From NCBI RefSeq assembly GCF_000226115.1, contig NC_016460.1, forward strand, positions 2,170,001 to 2,234,000: 64,000 bases of DNA. Direction: 5' to 3'. The position numbers were made by a program, and so were the translations under genes. Origin of the DNA: Thermothielavioides terrestris NRRL 8126 (taxonomy: Eukaryota > Ascomycota > Sordariomycetes > Sordariales > Chaetomiaceae). The notes beneath the pieces are model-generated. The model had not been told where the DNA came from. It worked only from the letters and a program-made list of their open reading frames with translations, and did not search any database. How positions within the stretch are numbered: position 1 is the stretch's first letter; every line of letters starts with the position of its first letter. Below, piece by piece: positions 1-10,948 of this stretch.

Positions 1-1210
1 AAGAAGGAGATGATCGGACTGCCGGGCTCAGAGACCTTACCTCGTAGAGCTCCTGCCCAAGTACCTTGGAACCTGAGAACCTCAAGTTGAGCCCGAGACA
101 AACAGATCCAGCCGCCCCCCTCCCTCACCCAGAACAAAGCACTGATTGATTGTCCCTGGATAGCGCTTGGCGATTGGGAAACGAGATGAGACGAACTTTG
201 TGTCATGCAAAGATTGGGTCGAGATCACAACTGGAGAGCCATCGCATCGCACTGGCCGAGAACGCGATGGGAAGGGTCCAACGGGATAAGCAACTCCAGC
301 CTGGAAGTCAGCTTGGGCAGCCAGACTGCAATGGGTTTGTGTGCAAGTTCAGTCAGCCAGAGACCGGGAATCTGCTGTGAGCGGGCCGCCAGATAACTAT
401 ACGCTGGGAGCCTTTATGATGGGGCATGAAATGTTGGCTCCTTTGAAGCCGGCTCGCGATGAATCGATGAGTCGCGCCAGGTCTGAGCTTCACCCAAACC
501 GACAGGGGGCCAACGGTCGTCATCGCTTCGCGAGTGTGCCCATGAGCTGATGTCCCATTGGACGTCCATTGGCCCGGGAGCTCAAAGACATGCAATTATC
601 CGTGCCGCCGTATGGATCGCACAGGATCTTACGGATACACTTGACACCTTCCAAGTAGAAAGAATTCTGCTCGAATCCCTGGATTGATGAAGTGAGATGT
701 TCATGTTAACTAACGTTAGGTCTTTTGCCCTCAGCCCTCTCAATTGGACACTGGAAGTGAGCTCACTAGCTGACCTTACCTGAGGGAGTTCCATCATCAT
801 CTTCTCGTAATTATTACGATGGACGTTATTCCTGAAACTTTACACCAAGCCAGCATTCAGAGCCACCTCGTAACTGCGTAATACTGTATAATATACAAAC
901 GTTACCCCACGTAACTTCACAGTAGTTATTCCGTACAATCTTACAGGACCGTTATCCAAGGCTGATCTGCACCGGGAACCTGCTGCAGCCGCTCCACAGC
1001 GCTGAGATTAAGGTAACGACTCGCTAATAACTGCCGCAGCCGCGGCAAGCCGCTCAGCAGGACCCGTGACGCTGGGTCAGAAGCACCATCCCATCTCCCG
1101 AAATAATCGCGCTTCCTATTTTGGGAGTTCTGAATGCACAACCCGGGCCGGCATGTGAGCTCGCCAGCACCTAACTCACCGTCTTTTCCCGCCGAACTCG
1201 CGTCGGCACC
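1..1210. other. left-edge region without a recognisable gene
   Basis: Only short overlapping frames are present on both strands and none resembles a known protein. The last 200 bases are the probable promoter and leader of the plus-strand gene that starts at 1211. A TATTCCGTAC motif lies at 927-936, one of several similar intergenic motifs in the window. I see no RNA gene or repeat here. Confidence 0.5.
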
Positions 1211-2629
1211 ATGGCAACGACCCGCCTAACCTTCCTGTATCCGCATCTCTTCCGCACGGGAGGGCGCTGGGGCGAGCCCGCCGCATCCCAAGCCGTTCGC
1301 AGCTCGCGTCCCAATTCGCGTCACAAGCCTTCGTCGCCGCTGCCGCCGTCGCCTGTCAGCTGCCTGCATGCCGCGCAATTCACGACGCCCTCGGCCGGGA
1401 GGCAGGCCGCCTTCGCCAAGCGAGCCGGGAAGGGCATCGAGCCGCTTCCGTTAAACGACGCCAGCAAGACCCAGCGGAGGAGCGAAGGCGGGAAACAGGA
1501 AGGGAGAGAAGAGAAGGAAGCAGCGAAGGGCGCGACACAGGCGACGCAGGCGGCGCAGGCGACACAATCGACGCCGTCACCACAACCTTCGACCTCCGGG
1601 GAGGGAAGCCCCCAAGCGAGCTCTCACCCTCCGCCGGGAGACATAGACCCCATCACCCAAGCGAAGAAGGGTAGCCCGATGGACGAGCTCCTGCACATAG
1701 GCCCTCCGCCCGGCTCGTCGTCCCCTCCGCCGCCAACGGCCCTCTCGTCAGACCAATCCCCGCCCTTAAGCAGCACCACCAGTCCGGGTACCGCCGCCGA
1801 AGCCGGCGGCACCGGCATCTTGCCAAACGAGAAAGCGCCTCCCCACCTGACCCCGCCGCCCTACGTCCACCACTTTGACTCGTACACGCTGGTCAAGCAG
1901 CTCACCGCCGGCGGGTACACGCTGCCGCAGGCGATCCTGGCGATGAAGGCGATCCGGACGCTGCTGGCGTCGCACCTGGACGTGGCGCAGGCCGGGCTGG
2001 TGTCCAAGGCGGACATGGAGAACGAGTCGTACCTGTTCCGGGCCGCGTGCAGCGAGCTGAGCGCCGAGGTGCGCAACAACCGGCGCGTGGCCGACGAGCA
2101 GCTGCGCCAGCAGCGCACCCTGCTGCAGCACGAGGTCGACATCCTCGCCCAGCGCCTCAACCAGGAGCTGCTGACCCTCAACGACAGCGTGCGCGGCATG
2201 TTCAACGACCGCCGCATGGCCGTGCGCGAGGAGCAGAAGGCCGTCGAGAGCAGGGTATGTTTTTTCCTCTCCCTTCTTTCCTCTGTACCCCCCTGCCCCC
2301 CCCTCCTCGTCCCGTTCTTAGTCAAGTCGCTAACCGTGTAACGCGCACAGATCCAACAAATCAACTACAAGATCAGCGTCACGCTCAACAGCGACGCCAA
2401 GTCGGACATCGAGGCGCTGCGCTGGGTGCTGATCCGGCGGTCGGTGCTGGGCATCATTTTCATGGCCGTGCTCACGCTCGGCATGCTCCGGTACGCGACC
2501 TTCGTGAGCCACCAGCGGCAGAAGGAGGCCGAGCAGCGGGCGCGCGAGGCCCAGGAGGCCAAGAAGCCCGACGGCAGGTCCGACCACTCGCCCGCGCCCG
2601 ACGCGGCCGAAATCCTGGCGGCGAATTGA
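1211..2629 (+). CDS. mitochondrial DUF1640 coiled-coil protein (Fmp32/MCUR1/CCDC90 family)
   Basis: Exons 1211-2254 and 2351-2629 are separated by a 96-nt GTATGT...ACAG intron and give 440 residues. The N-terminus is Arg/Ser/Pro-rich and free of acidic residues, as in a mitochondrial presequence. A low-complexity Pro/Ser/Gln linker follows to about residue 215. The conserved part begins at the HHFDSYTLVKQL stretch and continues as a long Glu/Arg/Gln coiled coil to about residue 360. A single membrane helix follows at about 373-395, then a short charged tail. This order (helix, coiled coil, C-terminal anchor) is the DUF1640 layout. Yeast Fmp32 and human MCUR1 are inner-membrane members linked to cytochrome oxidase assembly and, in animals, calcium uniporter regulation. 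The linker is longer than in yeast. It converges on the Laa1 gene, 261 bp away. The family call is firm; the exact role is inferred. Confidence 0.88.
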
Positions 2630-2890
2630 TTCATGGTTTTCTTCGTATAGCGGCCGAGGCGGGCGCGGGCGCTGTACCCTGGATTTTCCTTCCAACGTTC
2701 CGTCATCAGATACCATAGACGCGATTGCATAGCACCAGGAGCGTTAAACAACGTTGACAGATATCCACGGATTTATCTAACCCATGCATGCCCCCCAATT
2801 CCCGCTCCAATCCAGTTTTCCATGACCTTTGCCTTCATCTTTCTATCCTAATGAGTCCCCCTACCTCCATAAGGAAGCAGCCAAGCCTAC

Positions 2891-5800
2891 CTACCCCCCA
2901 AAGTCCATCTTCAGCGCAATGCTCGGCTCCTTGACCTCCTCGCCGGCCTCCCCGCGGCCCCGCTTCCCGCCCGCCTCCCTCCCCTGCCGAATGACCTCCT
3001 CCAGGAACGCCCTCTGGCCCTCGCCCATGCCCGCCACGACGGCGCGGAAGGCGGCCGGGTCCGCCGACGCCAGCTCCAGCAGCCGCGCGCTCGTCTCGCG
3101 GTACACCTCGCCTCTGCCACCGCCGTCGCCGCCGTCCTCGCTCAGCGCGCGCGCCAGCAGCGCGGGGACCACCAGCGCCATGGCGACGGGCCGGGCGGAC
3201 GGCCCGACGGTGGAGGCGCAGGCGACGACGTACTGGCAGAGCGCCTGGACGACCAGCGCGCGGGCGCGCTCCGGGTCTTCCCGGTCGGTGGCGGTGACGA
3301 AGCCGAGCAGGCGCGGCAGCAGGTGGCGCGCGATCGAGTGGTCGGCCGGCGTGGGGTGCGGCTGCTGCAGCAGGAGGGAGCGGATGCAGGAGGCGGCGAT
3401 TTTGGCGGTCTGTGATGATAAGAAGAAGAGGGTTAGATTCACGGAAGAATTCTGAAAAGGGGGGCTAAAGTCGGCAGGATGAGGGTCTGGATGTAGGGGA
3501 CATACCATGCGATCTGTCAGACAGTCGAGCACCTCCTCGAGGAAGCGCTCCACCAGGGGCTCGCTGGCCGGCAGGTGGTTCTGCCCGCCCGTGAACAGGA
3601 TCGTGAGCGCCAGCAGGCAGTTCTTGACACAGGCCAGGGAGGTCGGGGCCTCGCGCTTCTGCGCGTTCAGGTAGATGGACAGGAACCGGCGCAGGCAGCC
3701 GAGCAGCTGCACGTCCGTCTGCGAGCCGCCGCCGCCATCTTCCGAAACCCGCCGCGAGTTCGACATGCTCGTGATGAACCTCTTCAGCGTCGGCAGCGAC
3801 TGCGGCACGATGACCTCCTGGCAGGACGGGGTGGCCAGGATGGTGGCGAAGATGTGGATGATGCAGGCGTACAGGTCCGTCTTGATGATAGCGGGGAACA
3901 CCTCGGCGGCGTCGACCAGCGCGTTGAGGGCTGTCTTGATGAGGAGCACCGCCTCCTCCGTCATCTGGTGGCGGATCGGCTGGGGCGTCTCGCTGAGGTT
4001 CGGCACCAGGCCGGAAAGCACCAGCACGATGATGCGAGTGAGCTCGAAGAGCTGCTCAATATCCTCCGACAGCTCATTGTTGTCCGCTTCCTCATGTTTC
4101 CTCGCGGCCGGGTGCGCCAGGCACAGATCCCGGGCGATCTCGACAATCACCCCCTGGACGTCGAGCCCTTCCGTGAGGACGAGGCGGTCAAGGAGATCCA
4201 TGGTCTCGGAGAAGACCGCTTCGCGGTAAATCGCCTGGCCGGACACACTGGGGTGCAGGATCTTCTTCAACGCGCGGAGAATCGCAAGCGTCTGCTCTTG
4301 AGTCGCAAGGGACTCGCTCTGCCCAGGGTTCGTGGCGAGGGCCTCGAAGGCTATGCCGAAGAGCACGAAGAAAAACGCCACCGGCTCATCGCGGTAGTTG
4401 ATATCAGGGCCTTTGGAGACGCCGTTGGTGTTCGGACCCGAGACCTCCTTGCCATCGAGCGCATCAAAGACAAATTCGCTGTCCTGCTCAATGAGACTGG
4501 CAATGGCATCGACCAACTTCAGCCACGAGTCCTGGTAGAACTTGAGCTGCGTTTCTCTGTTGAGAGCCGCATACACCGTGTCCAGACTTCCCGAAAGAGA
4601 GGGTGGCCCGAGGGTCATGGAGATGTCCGGCTCAAAGCGCAGCCGCGCGAACTCCCGGAGAGACTCCAGCCACAGCGGGGTGAGGGTGCCAATGTGTGGT
4701 TTGAGGACCTCGAGCAAGTACTTCTGCTCCGAGCTCGCAACCTGGAGCTCAGCCCAAGCGCCAAACACGGCCATCTTGACCATGACCCGCGCGTTGGAGC
4801 TCAGCCCCTTCAGGTCGCCGATGCCGGCATTCTCATCCTCGCTCTTGAAATTCTCCAGCGAGCTGACAAGCGTCTTGAGTATCCTGCCCATCCTGTCGAC
4901 ATCCGTGACGATGCCCGTGGCAATGAAGCTGGCGCAGACATTGACTGCTTCCGCAGCCAGCTCCGGGGAAGAGTCGGCAGCAAAGGCGGGCGTGAGTGCC
5001 GAGCTGATCTGGGCCTGGTACTGTTCGAGCAACATGGCCTCCTCGAAGTCGGGGTCCGGCGTCTTTCCAAACATCTTCAGCACCGCACCGATGGTCTTCA
5101 AGCCCCAGATCCGCTGCTCAACAACGCCGGATGTGGACGCCGAGAAGGCCATCCGGACGACGTCGGCAATCTTGCTTTGCAGCGCTGACTGCGCAGCAGA
5201 CTCGCCGTTCGTGGCAATATCTTTGTTGACAAGAATGAATATGTCGTTCAGGCAGTCCATAGCAAACGTGGTAACCTGCCATCTTAGAGGCTCGACGTCG
5301 GAGCCGCTCGGCGTGTCCTTTTCATCCTTGGCGCCGCCGGAGGCAGCGGCGAATCCGGCTACTTCCTCATCTTGGAGATCGATGCCAGTGCTCGTCTTCT
5401 TGGTTTTGGCCGTCTCCTTTGCCGCCTCCTTCGGTCTCGTCATCTTGAGGACATGCTGGAAGCGCACGAGCCAGGCAGCTGTGTTCGCGAGACACGTATG
5501 CCGCATCCAGTTGCGGATGGTGTTGCGCATCCCTTCGTGGCCGGGATCCGAGTCGAGAACCAACCACAGCTGGTCCTCGAACCCTTTGTCTGCGGCTTCG
5601 AGGACGTCGTACGGATTCCTCTTCATCAGGTTATGCAGGCCGTCCACTGCGACGTCGCGGAGGACAGTGTGGTCTGAGTTGAGGTACCGTTGTAATGTCT
5701 TGACGTACTCTGTGAAGTTCACATAACCAGGGGCGTACAGAGAGAGGTGCTCTAGACAGACAAGGCTGGCTCGTTGAACCTCGAGGTCCTCTTCCTCTTC

Positions 5801-8800
5801 CTGTTGGAAGTACCCAACGAGCGTGAAAATAAGCTCTCTTGACTTGGTGGAATCCTGCAGATCCGGGCCGAGGACGTTGATGAGCGAGTCGATGCAGTGG
5901 ACGATCGCTGCAGACGTAGAAAACTCGACTTCCAGGTTCATGGTAGCAGGCAAGGCCACCTCCGGGTTGTGGGTTTCCGAGAAGTAGAGGTTGGCTAGCA
6001 TGCCCAGCGTCGCCGAGACGTAGTTCGCGAATCCAAGTCCGGACGCGTCCGAGACCCGCGCGACGGCTTCCAGTGCCCAGTAATGGACGGTAGGATGAGG
6101 GTCGTTGCACAGGGACAGCAGGATATTCAGCACGGTCTTTAGATGGTATCCGGCTGCCATGCTCCCAATCTTGGCTTGGATGGTCCCAAGCGCCATCGCA
6201 CAGCCCGCTCTGGCGCTAGGTTCCCGGTTGACGACGATGGTATCGACGAGGTATTTGATCTCTTGATTGGTGAAAGCGTTGCCGCAAGCACCGCAAAGAC
6301 GAGCGAGCGCCTCATAGGCGATGCTCCGGACGTACTGGTCCCGGTCCAGCACGAAGTCCCGGAGCAACTCCTGGATGAGCTTCTCGACCGCCGGGTTAGT
6401 CACGTCGCCGGGAGGCGACTTGGTCTCCTTGACTGCCACTCGCAGGATACAGAGGAGAGCCGTGACTACGTTCACGTTGATGGCCGCCTTCCGACCGGGG
6501 TCTCGCTGCAGCGATCCAGCCGCAACAAAGGTGGTCACTTGCTCGAGTACGCTTTCCTGAACCTTGGGTGGCGTGAGCGGGAAGACGAAGGCAAAGAGCT
6601 GGATTGCCATGTTGACCACCTCGGTAGCCGCAGGATCAGGGAGACTCGGGCCGTTATTAGCGCAGCCGATGTAGAGGACGGACGCATCGTGCTCAAGCGT
6701 GCCACAGACGGGCGAGAGCAGAAGCCTTTCGATTCGATCTTCTGGTCCATCTCGGCCAGACGGGCCACGGTCGGTTGAGCTCTCGTGTTGTCCGGGAAGC
6801 GGCCTGATGTTGAAACCTCGCACGAGGCCCGTCACGCCGAAGCCAGAGTTGTCGCCTATATCCCAGATCGACTCGAAAGTCCCTGCTGTGTTCGCAATGG
6901 ATGCACTGAGGGAGCTGGGGGTGTAGTTATCCGGGTCCGCGAACAGGGAAATGGCGAGGGTAAGAAGGTTGGATTGCAGAAGAGCCTCAGCACCAGCGGC
7001 TGGGCTGATGTTTACCAGCTTCGTGTAGCATTGCAAGACCCTCCGCTGCACCATTGTCTCGAGGTCTTGCAGTTGCAAGGATGGTGTCAGCCTCTCGTTG
7101 ATGTCTTCGGCTGTCTTCTTGGAGGGGAGCGTCTTTAGGAATGCCGTCGTGCTCTGTAGCATTGTGGCGATGCGCTTGGAGACGTCGACCGTCAGGAGAC
7201 GGCTATTGTACTCGAGGAACGACAGGATGGAGCTAAGCGCGCACTCCCGGACGTGGGTCAAAAACGAGGCGTTAAGGTAGTTCCTGTGGATGGAACTATC
7301 CTTCGACAGGACCTTTGGCAGCGCATTCTTCCACAGAAGGAGAAGCTGCGAGAGGTGGATCTTGACGAAGTTCGGCCCGAGGGACATGAGCCCTCCGATC
7401 AAGGTCCAGGCCACCTGGATCTGCGTGCTTGCAACACGCAGCTCGGAGTCGCCGCTCGACTTGAGCAGGTTAGTGGACATGGTCAGCACCCGGCTGTTGA
7501 TGTCCACCGAGCCGAAGAGCGGCCGCTGCGGGCTCGCACTGAGGCCGGCAGCGAGGCCGTGTGCGAAGCCGATACAGCGGCGAGGCGAGCTGCGCCCGGT
7601 GCCAAGCAGTCCCAACTCCCTGCTGAGGCTGTTCATGCACACCGAGAGACAGGATAGAAGCTGCTGGGGGCATGCTAGCACGAATGTCTTCAAGCACGAG
7701 GATGCGTACACCTGGACGGTGTAGCTCGGATGCTGGAGGACCTGAAGGAGGCCGTCGCGGCAGGCGTCGGCGAAGTTGTTGGCTGCTGACCCGAGGCTGG
7801 TTATCAGTGATGCCAGGGCGCTCAGCGAAACGACCAATGTCTGTTTGGCAGGCTCCGGTTTCTCCTTTAACGCCTGCGGGTAGTTCTTGATGATGTCGTT
7901 GATGAGAGCCTTCGCAGCACTGGTCTGGCCGGATTCTCCTAGGATCTGCTTCCCGACGATGTCCTGAACGATGACCTCGACCATACGCCGCGAGATCAGC
8001 AGACGGTAGCGGTTGTTGGAGACATTGCTGTGCCCAAGCAGTTCGACAGTGAGGTGCTCAACGATGTGGGTGTAATTCGTTTCCACCGTACGCTCGCCCA
8101 GCTTCCGCAGCATGCTGCCATAGCAAAGCGCAATTGCTGCTCTTGACCTGTTGGAAGTCGACATGCGGACGTATTGCGTCGACAGCGTCTTGAGCATGTC
8201 GGCCAGCGACAACGCCAAGACTTGAGTTTTTTTGGTCGGCGCAGGGCTCTCCGGCCGTGAAGGGCCGATGTCGTCGTCGTCCTGCAACGTGCCTGGCGGC
8301 ATGGACTGCCGCTTCACGGCCTTGGACTTGGTCCGCTTGAGCATCGCCAACGGTGCTTCCCCAACGGCAGACTCCGAATACCCCCTGACAAGAGCCTCGG
8401 CGAAGCAGTCGGCGGCCGCAGAGCGCACTTGCGACGAGGGCGAGTCGAATGTCTTGAACATGGACGACCGGAGGCTGTCGAAATCGCTCGAGGTCTGGAA
8501 ATAAGGGGTGAATTGCACGAGCGACCGCAGACAGCGGCACGCGGCAATGACAACGAGCGATCCCTTGTCGCTGGCGGCATGGCTTCGACCCTGCTTCCAG
8601 ACGTCCCTGGCAATGCTCTCGTCTAGGCTGCCGCCAAGCATCGTCGCGATTTGTCCCAGAGCGGTGAAGACGGCTGCGCGGAGGCCCGCGTGGTGCGATG
8701 ACGACTTGAGGAGCTTAAGGAGGGCTGAGCAGGCCAGCTGGTGGAGGTTGATGGCGCTGTCCCCGGCCGCAGCGTAGATGTCGCCCAAGCACGTAACGGC

Positions 8801-9223
8801 GGCATGCTTCGTGCGGATCTCGCCCTCGCTCTTGGACTTCCCGCCGGATATGATCCCCGCCAGCTCGCTGACTGTATCAAAGAGAAGCTTGCGATCCCCT
8901 TTCCCAAAAATGTGTGCCAGACACTTCCCCAGCGCGTTGCGTATGACCCGCGTTGGTGGCGGGGCCGCGAGGTTGATGATCTTGAAGACCTCCTTCTTGA
9001 GGTAGAATTGCTGTGCAGTGCAGTCGTCGGGCGGCAGGCTGAGGACATGCTTGCTGAGGGTCGAGACGAAGCTCAAGAGGAGCAACTCCTGCTGCTCGGT
9101 GGGCAGCCCCTGGAGCTTGGAGACATCGAATTCGGGGTTAGAAGTGGCGGCCGCGGCCGCAGAGGTGCGCGGGGCATCGCCGTTGACGGCGCTGGGCTCG
9201 TCTATGCCGGCAGCTGAGGCCAT
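2891..9223 (-). CDS. LAA1: HEAT-repeat protein Laa1/HEATR5 (AP-1 clathrin adaptor accessory factor)
   Basis: The reading frame is almost unbroken and encodes about 2078 residues after one 96-nt intron at 3410-3505 (GTATGT donor, ATCACAG acceptor) is removed; the exons are 9223-3506 and 3409-2891. The start is the first ATG, in an Ala/Ser-rich stretch beginning MASAAGIDEPS; the frame stays open 72 codons upstream but has no other ATG. Helical HEAT-type repeats run through the whole protein, including N-terminal LGKCLAHIFGKGDRK and the mid-protein VHYWALEAVARVSDASGLGF. The chain ends in an SIALKMDFGG motif. Yeast Laa1 (about 2000 residues) and animal HEATR5 bind the AP-1 adaptor and support clathrin traffic between trans-Golgi and endosomes. 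A lysine-rich acidic insert near residue 1330 interrupts the repeats. The intron is a multiple of three without a stop, so its retention would add 32 residues. Confidence 0.9.
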   Translation of the reverse strand: MASAAGIDEPSAVNGDAPRTSAAAAATSNPEFDVSKLQGLPTEQQELLLLSFVSTLSKHVLSLPPDDCTAQQFYLKKEVFKIINLAAPPPTRVIRNALGKCLAHIFGKGDRKLLFDTVSELAGIISGGKSKSEGEIRTKHAAVTCLGDIYAAAGDSAINLHQLACSALLKLLKSSSHHAGLRAAVFTALGQIATMLGGSLDESIARDVWKQGRSHAASDKGSLVVIAACRCLRSLVQFTPYFQTSSDFDSLRSSMFKTFDSPSSQVRSAAADCFAEALVRGYSESAVGEAPLAMLKRTKSKAVKRQSMPPGTLQDDDDIGPSRPESPAPTKKTQVLALSLADMLKTLSTQYVRMSTSNRSRAAIALCYGSMLRKLGERTVETNYTHIVEHLTVELLGHSNVSNNRYRLLISRRMVEVIVQDIVGKQILGESGQTSAAKALINDIIKNYPQALKEKPEPAKQTLVVSLSALASLITSLGSAANNFADACRDGLLQVLQHPSYTVQVYASSCLKTFVLACPQQLLSCLSVCMNSLSRELGLLGTGRSSPRRCIGFAHGLAAGLSASPQRPLFGSVDINSRVLTMSTNLLKSSGDSELRVASTQIQVAWTLIGGLMSLGPNFVKIHLSQLLLLWKNALPKVLSKDSSIHRNYLNASFLTHVRECALSSILSFLEYNSRLLTVDVSKRIATMLQSTTAFLKTLPSKKTAEDINERLTPSLQLQDLETMVQRRVLQCYTKLVNISPAAGAEALLQSNLLTLAISLFADPDNYTPSSLSASIANTAGTFESIWDIGDNSGFGVTGLVRGFNIRPLPGQHESSTDRGPSGRDGPEDRIERLLLSPVCGTLEHDASVLYIGCANNGPSLPDPAATEVVNMAIQLFAFVFPLTPPKVQESVLEQVTTFVAAGSLQRDPGRKAAINVNVVTALLCILRVAVKETKSPPGDVTNPAVEKLIQELLRDFVLDRDQYVRSIAYEALARLCGACGNAFTNQEIKYLVDTIVVNREPSARAGCAMALGTIQAKIGSMAAGYHLKTVLNILLSLCNDPHPTVHYWALEAVARVSDASGLGFANYVSATLGMLANLYFSETHNPEVALPATMNLEVEFSTSAAIVHCIDSLINVLGPDLQDSTKSRELIFTLVGYFQQEEEEDLEVQRASLVCLEHLSLYAPGYVNFTEYVKTLQRYLNSDHTVLRDVAVDGLHNLMKRNPYDVLEAADKGFEDQLWLVLDSDPGHEGMRNTIRNWMRHTCLANTAAWLVRFQHVLKMTRPKEAAKETAKTKKTSTGIDLQDEEVAGFAAASGGAKDEKDTPSGSDVEPLRWQVTTFAMDCLNDIFILVNKDIATNGESAAQSALQSKIADVVRMAFSASTSGVVEQRIWGLKTIGAVLKMFGKTPDPDFEEAMLLEQYQAQISSALTPAFAADSSPELAAEAVNVCASFIATGIVTDVDRMGRILKTLVSSLENFKSEDENAGIGDLKGLSSNARVMVKMAVFGAWAELQVASSEQKYLLEVLKPHIGTLTPLWLESLREFARLRFEPDISMTLGPPSLSGSLDTVYAALNRETQLKFYQDSWLKLVDAIASLIEQDSEFVFDALDGKEVSGPNTNGVSKGPDINYRDEPVAFFFVLFGIAFEALATNPGQSESLATQEQTLAILRALKKILHPSVSGQAIYREAVFSETMDLLDRLVLTEGLDVQGVIVEIARDLCLAHPAARKHEEADNNELSEDIEQLFELTRIIVLVLSGLVPNLSETPQPIRHQMTEEAVLLIKTALNALVDAAEVFPAIIKTDLYACIIHIFATILATPSCQEVIVPQSLPTLKRFITSMSNSRRVSEDGGGGSQTDVQLLGCLRRFLSIYLNAQKREAPTSLACVKNCLLALTILFTGGQNHLPASEPLVERFLEEVLDCLTDRMVCPLHPDPHPADFSPPFQNSSVNLTLFFLSSQTAKIAASCIRSLLLQQPHPTPADHSIARHLLPRLLGFVTATDREDPERARALVVQALCQYVVACASTVGPSARPVAMALVVPALLARALSEDGGDGGGRGEVYRETSARLLELASADPAAFRAVVAGMGEGQRAFLEEVIRQGREAGGKRGRGEAGEEVKEPSIALKMDFGG

Positions 9224-9696
9224 GGGGAACGGCGGGCGGTGTGCAGATGTGCTTGCAATGTGGGAATCTGTGGTGTTGCCCGTGTCCCGAGAAAAGCCCA
9301 ACTTCCCTCGAGGATGAGGGAAGGTGTCAGGGGCGGCATTGCACGCTGGCGAACCTACCGTGGTACGTCGAGAGTGTCGTGTGGAGCTCCCGTCACATGT
9401 ACTGGCCCAATGACAGCGGCAATGGGAGGACCCATGCACTGAAGCTCTGCTGATCGCCCGTTACAACCCCTGTCCGCCCCACTGCCATCCCGGCAGGCAG
9501 CGCAGTTTTGCGAAACTCCAGAATGACCGGGATAAGCCGCGGATAGAGACTGGGGATTTCGAACCCCAAACTTCATTCCGTGGCATGCGATCTCACCTAC
9601 CGCGGGAACACTTCCGCCGGATGCCGTCCTTTGCACTCTGATGCTAGCACAGCTCGAATGCCATAGGAGGCGACCGTCTGTAGTTTTCTCGGCCCA
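9224..9696. promoter_or_regulatory. divergent promoter region between LAA1 and the TACO1-like gene
   Basis: This 473-bp stretch separates two divergent start codons and must hold both promoters and 5' leaders. It contains a 4-bp-stem hairpin around TTTCGAA (9552-9567) that looks like a tRNA T-arm, but the rest of a tRNA cannot be folded from it. No coding sequence was found. Confidence 0.5.
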
Positions 9697-10665
9697 ATGG
9701 CTTCCCTCTTTCGAGCTGTTGCCCCGTTAATTCGGCCGGCAAAGCCGTCCACCTTGATTTGCGCACAGTGCCGCCGCTCCTTTGTCTCGAGCCCAAGCTT
9801 ACAGTCCGGCCACAATAAATGGAGCAAGATCCGCCATGACAAGGCGGCCAACGACGCCAAGAAGAACGCCACGCGATCCCTCTTCACCAAGAACATCGCG
9901 TTGTACTCCAAGCGTACGCCGCCCACCTTCTGCTGCTCCGTCTGCTTTTCAGCCAACTGAAGACTTACACCACCTTCTCGCGCGCAAAAAGTCTTTGGCC
10001 CCGACCCGAACCACAACCCCCAGCTAGCCAACGCCATCGCCGCCGCCAAGAAGAGCGGCGTGCCCAAGGACCGGATCGAGGCGGCCATCGCTCGCGGACA
10101 GGGCAGATCGTCCGAGGGCGCGGCCCTCGAGTCGGTCACGTTCGAAGCGATGATGCCCCCGTCGATCGCGCTCATCGTCGACGTCGAGACCGAGAAGAGG
10201 CTGCGCGCGCTGCAGGACCTCAACCACATGGTCAGGAAGGCAAAGGGGTCAGTTACCTCGTCCAAGTTCTTCTTCTCGCGCCTCGGCCGCGTGGTGTTTG
10301 AAAAGGGCGAGAGCGGGCTGGACGTGGACCAGATCATGGACGATGCGATCGAGGCCGGGGCCGAGGATCTCGAGAACGATGAGGACGGGAATATCGTGGT
10401 CTGGACGCAGCCGACGGCGACCACGCAGGTGTGCAAGGCGGTGGGGGACAAGTTCGGGCTGAAGATCCTGAGCTCGGATATCATCTGGACAGCGAATGAG
10501 GACACCAAGACCAAGCTGGATGCTGGGCAGGATATGGTGAACTTCGTGGAGTTGTTGGAGGCACTGCGCGAGTACCCCGAGGTTCAGGCGGTGTATTCGA
10601 ATGTTTCGAGGGGGTCTATGAGCGACGAGGAATGGGCGAAGATAGAGCAACATCTGGATGAATAG
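9697..10665 (+). CDS. mitochondrial YebC/TACO1-family translation factor
   Basis: Exons 9697-9913 and 9992-10665 (78-nt intron, GTACGC donor, AAAAAG acceptor) give 296 residues. The first 35 residues are basic and lack acidic residues, a likely mitochondrial presequence. The YebC signature GHNKWSKIRHDKAANDAKK follows, then FGPDPNHNPQLANAIAAAKK across the splice junction and the central and C-terminal YebC domains, ending in VSRGSMSDEEWAKIEQHLDE. In animals TACO1 promotes translation of the mitochondrial COX1 mRNA, and bacterial YebC relieves ribosome stalling at proline runs, so a role in mitochondrial translation is likely. The splice joins K and LFG in frame, as family alignments require. 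The gene converges on PET100, another cytochrome oxidase biogenesis gene, 283 bp away. Confidence 0.93.
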
Positions 10666-10948
10666 AAGAACCCCGGGGATATAAATGGGACATGTGCGAG
10701 CACACCGGAGGACACCTAGATATAGACCGGCCACCCCATAGATGTACTTTTAATGTACAAACATAGAACATGCACCCAGCCGGTCGCCGTGTAGCTGGAG
10801 AGACGAGAGAAGGTTCGATCCGAAATGCCGTAAACGCCGTATTTTCCCCAACCCCCAGGCCGCCGCCGTTGAACCCATCCCAAACAAATCCAGCGCAGTG
10901 GCCCAACTAACCCCACGCACAACACGACCCCAACATTTTGCTGCAAGG

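Noticed and set aside
3575..5188. 537-codon plus-strand open frame
   Set aside because: It lies entirely antisense to the conserved LAA1 coding sequence, with Arg/His/Leu-rich composition expected from GC-biased third positions.
9224..9439. 72-codon upstream extension of the LAA1 frame
   Set aside because: There is no ATG in it and its Cys/His/Arg/Ser-rich sequence does not look like the conserved protein.
9535..9610. tRNA-like sequence on the minus strand around GGGGTTCGAAATCCCC
   Set aside because: Only the T-arm resembles a tRNA; its loop is one base too long, and no matching acceptor stem, D-arm or anticodon arm can be folded at the required spacing.
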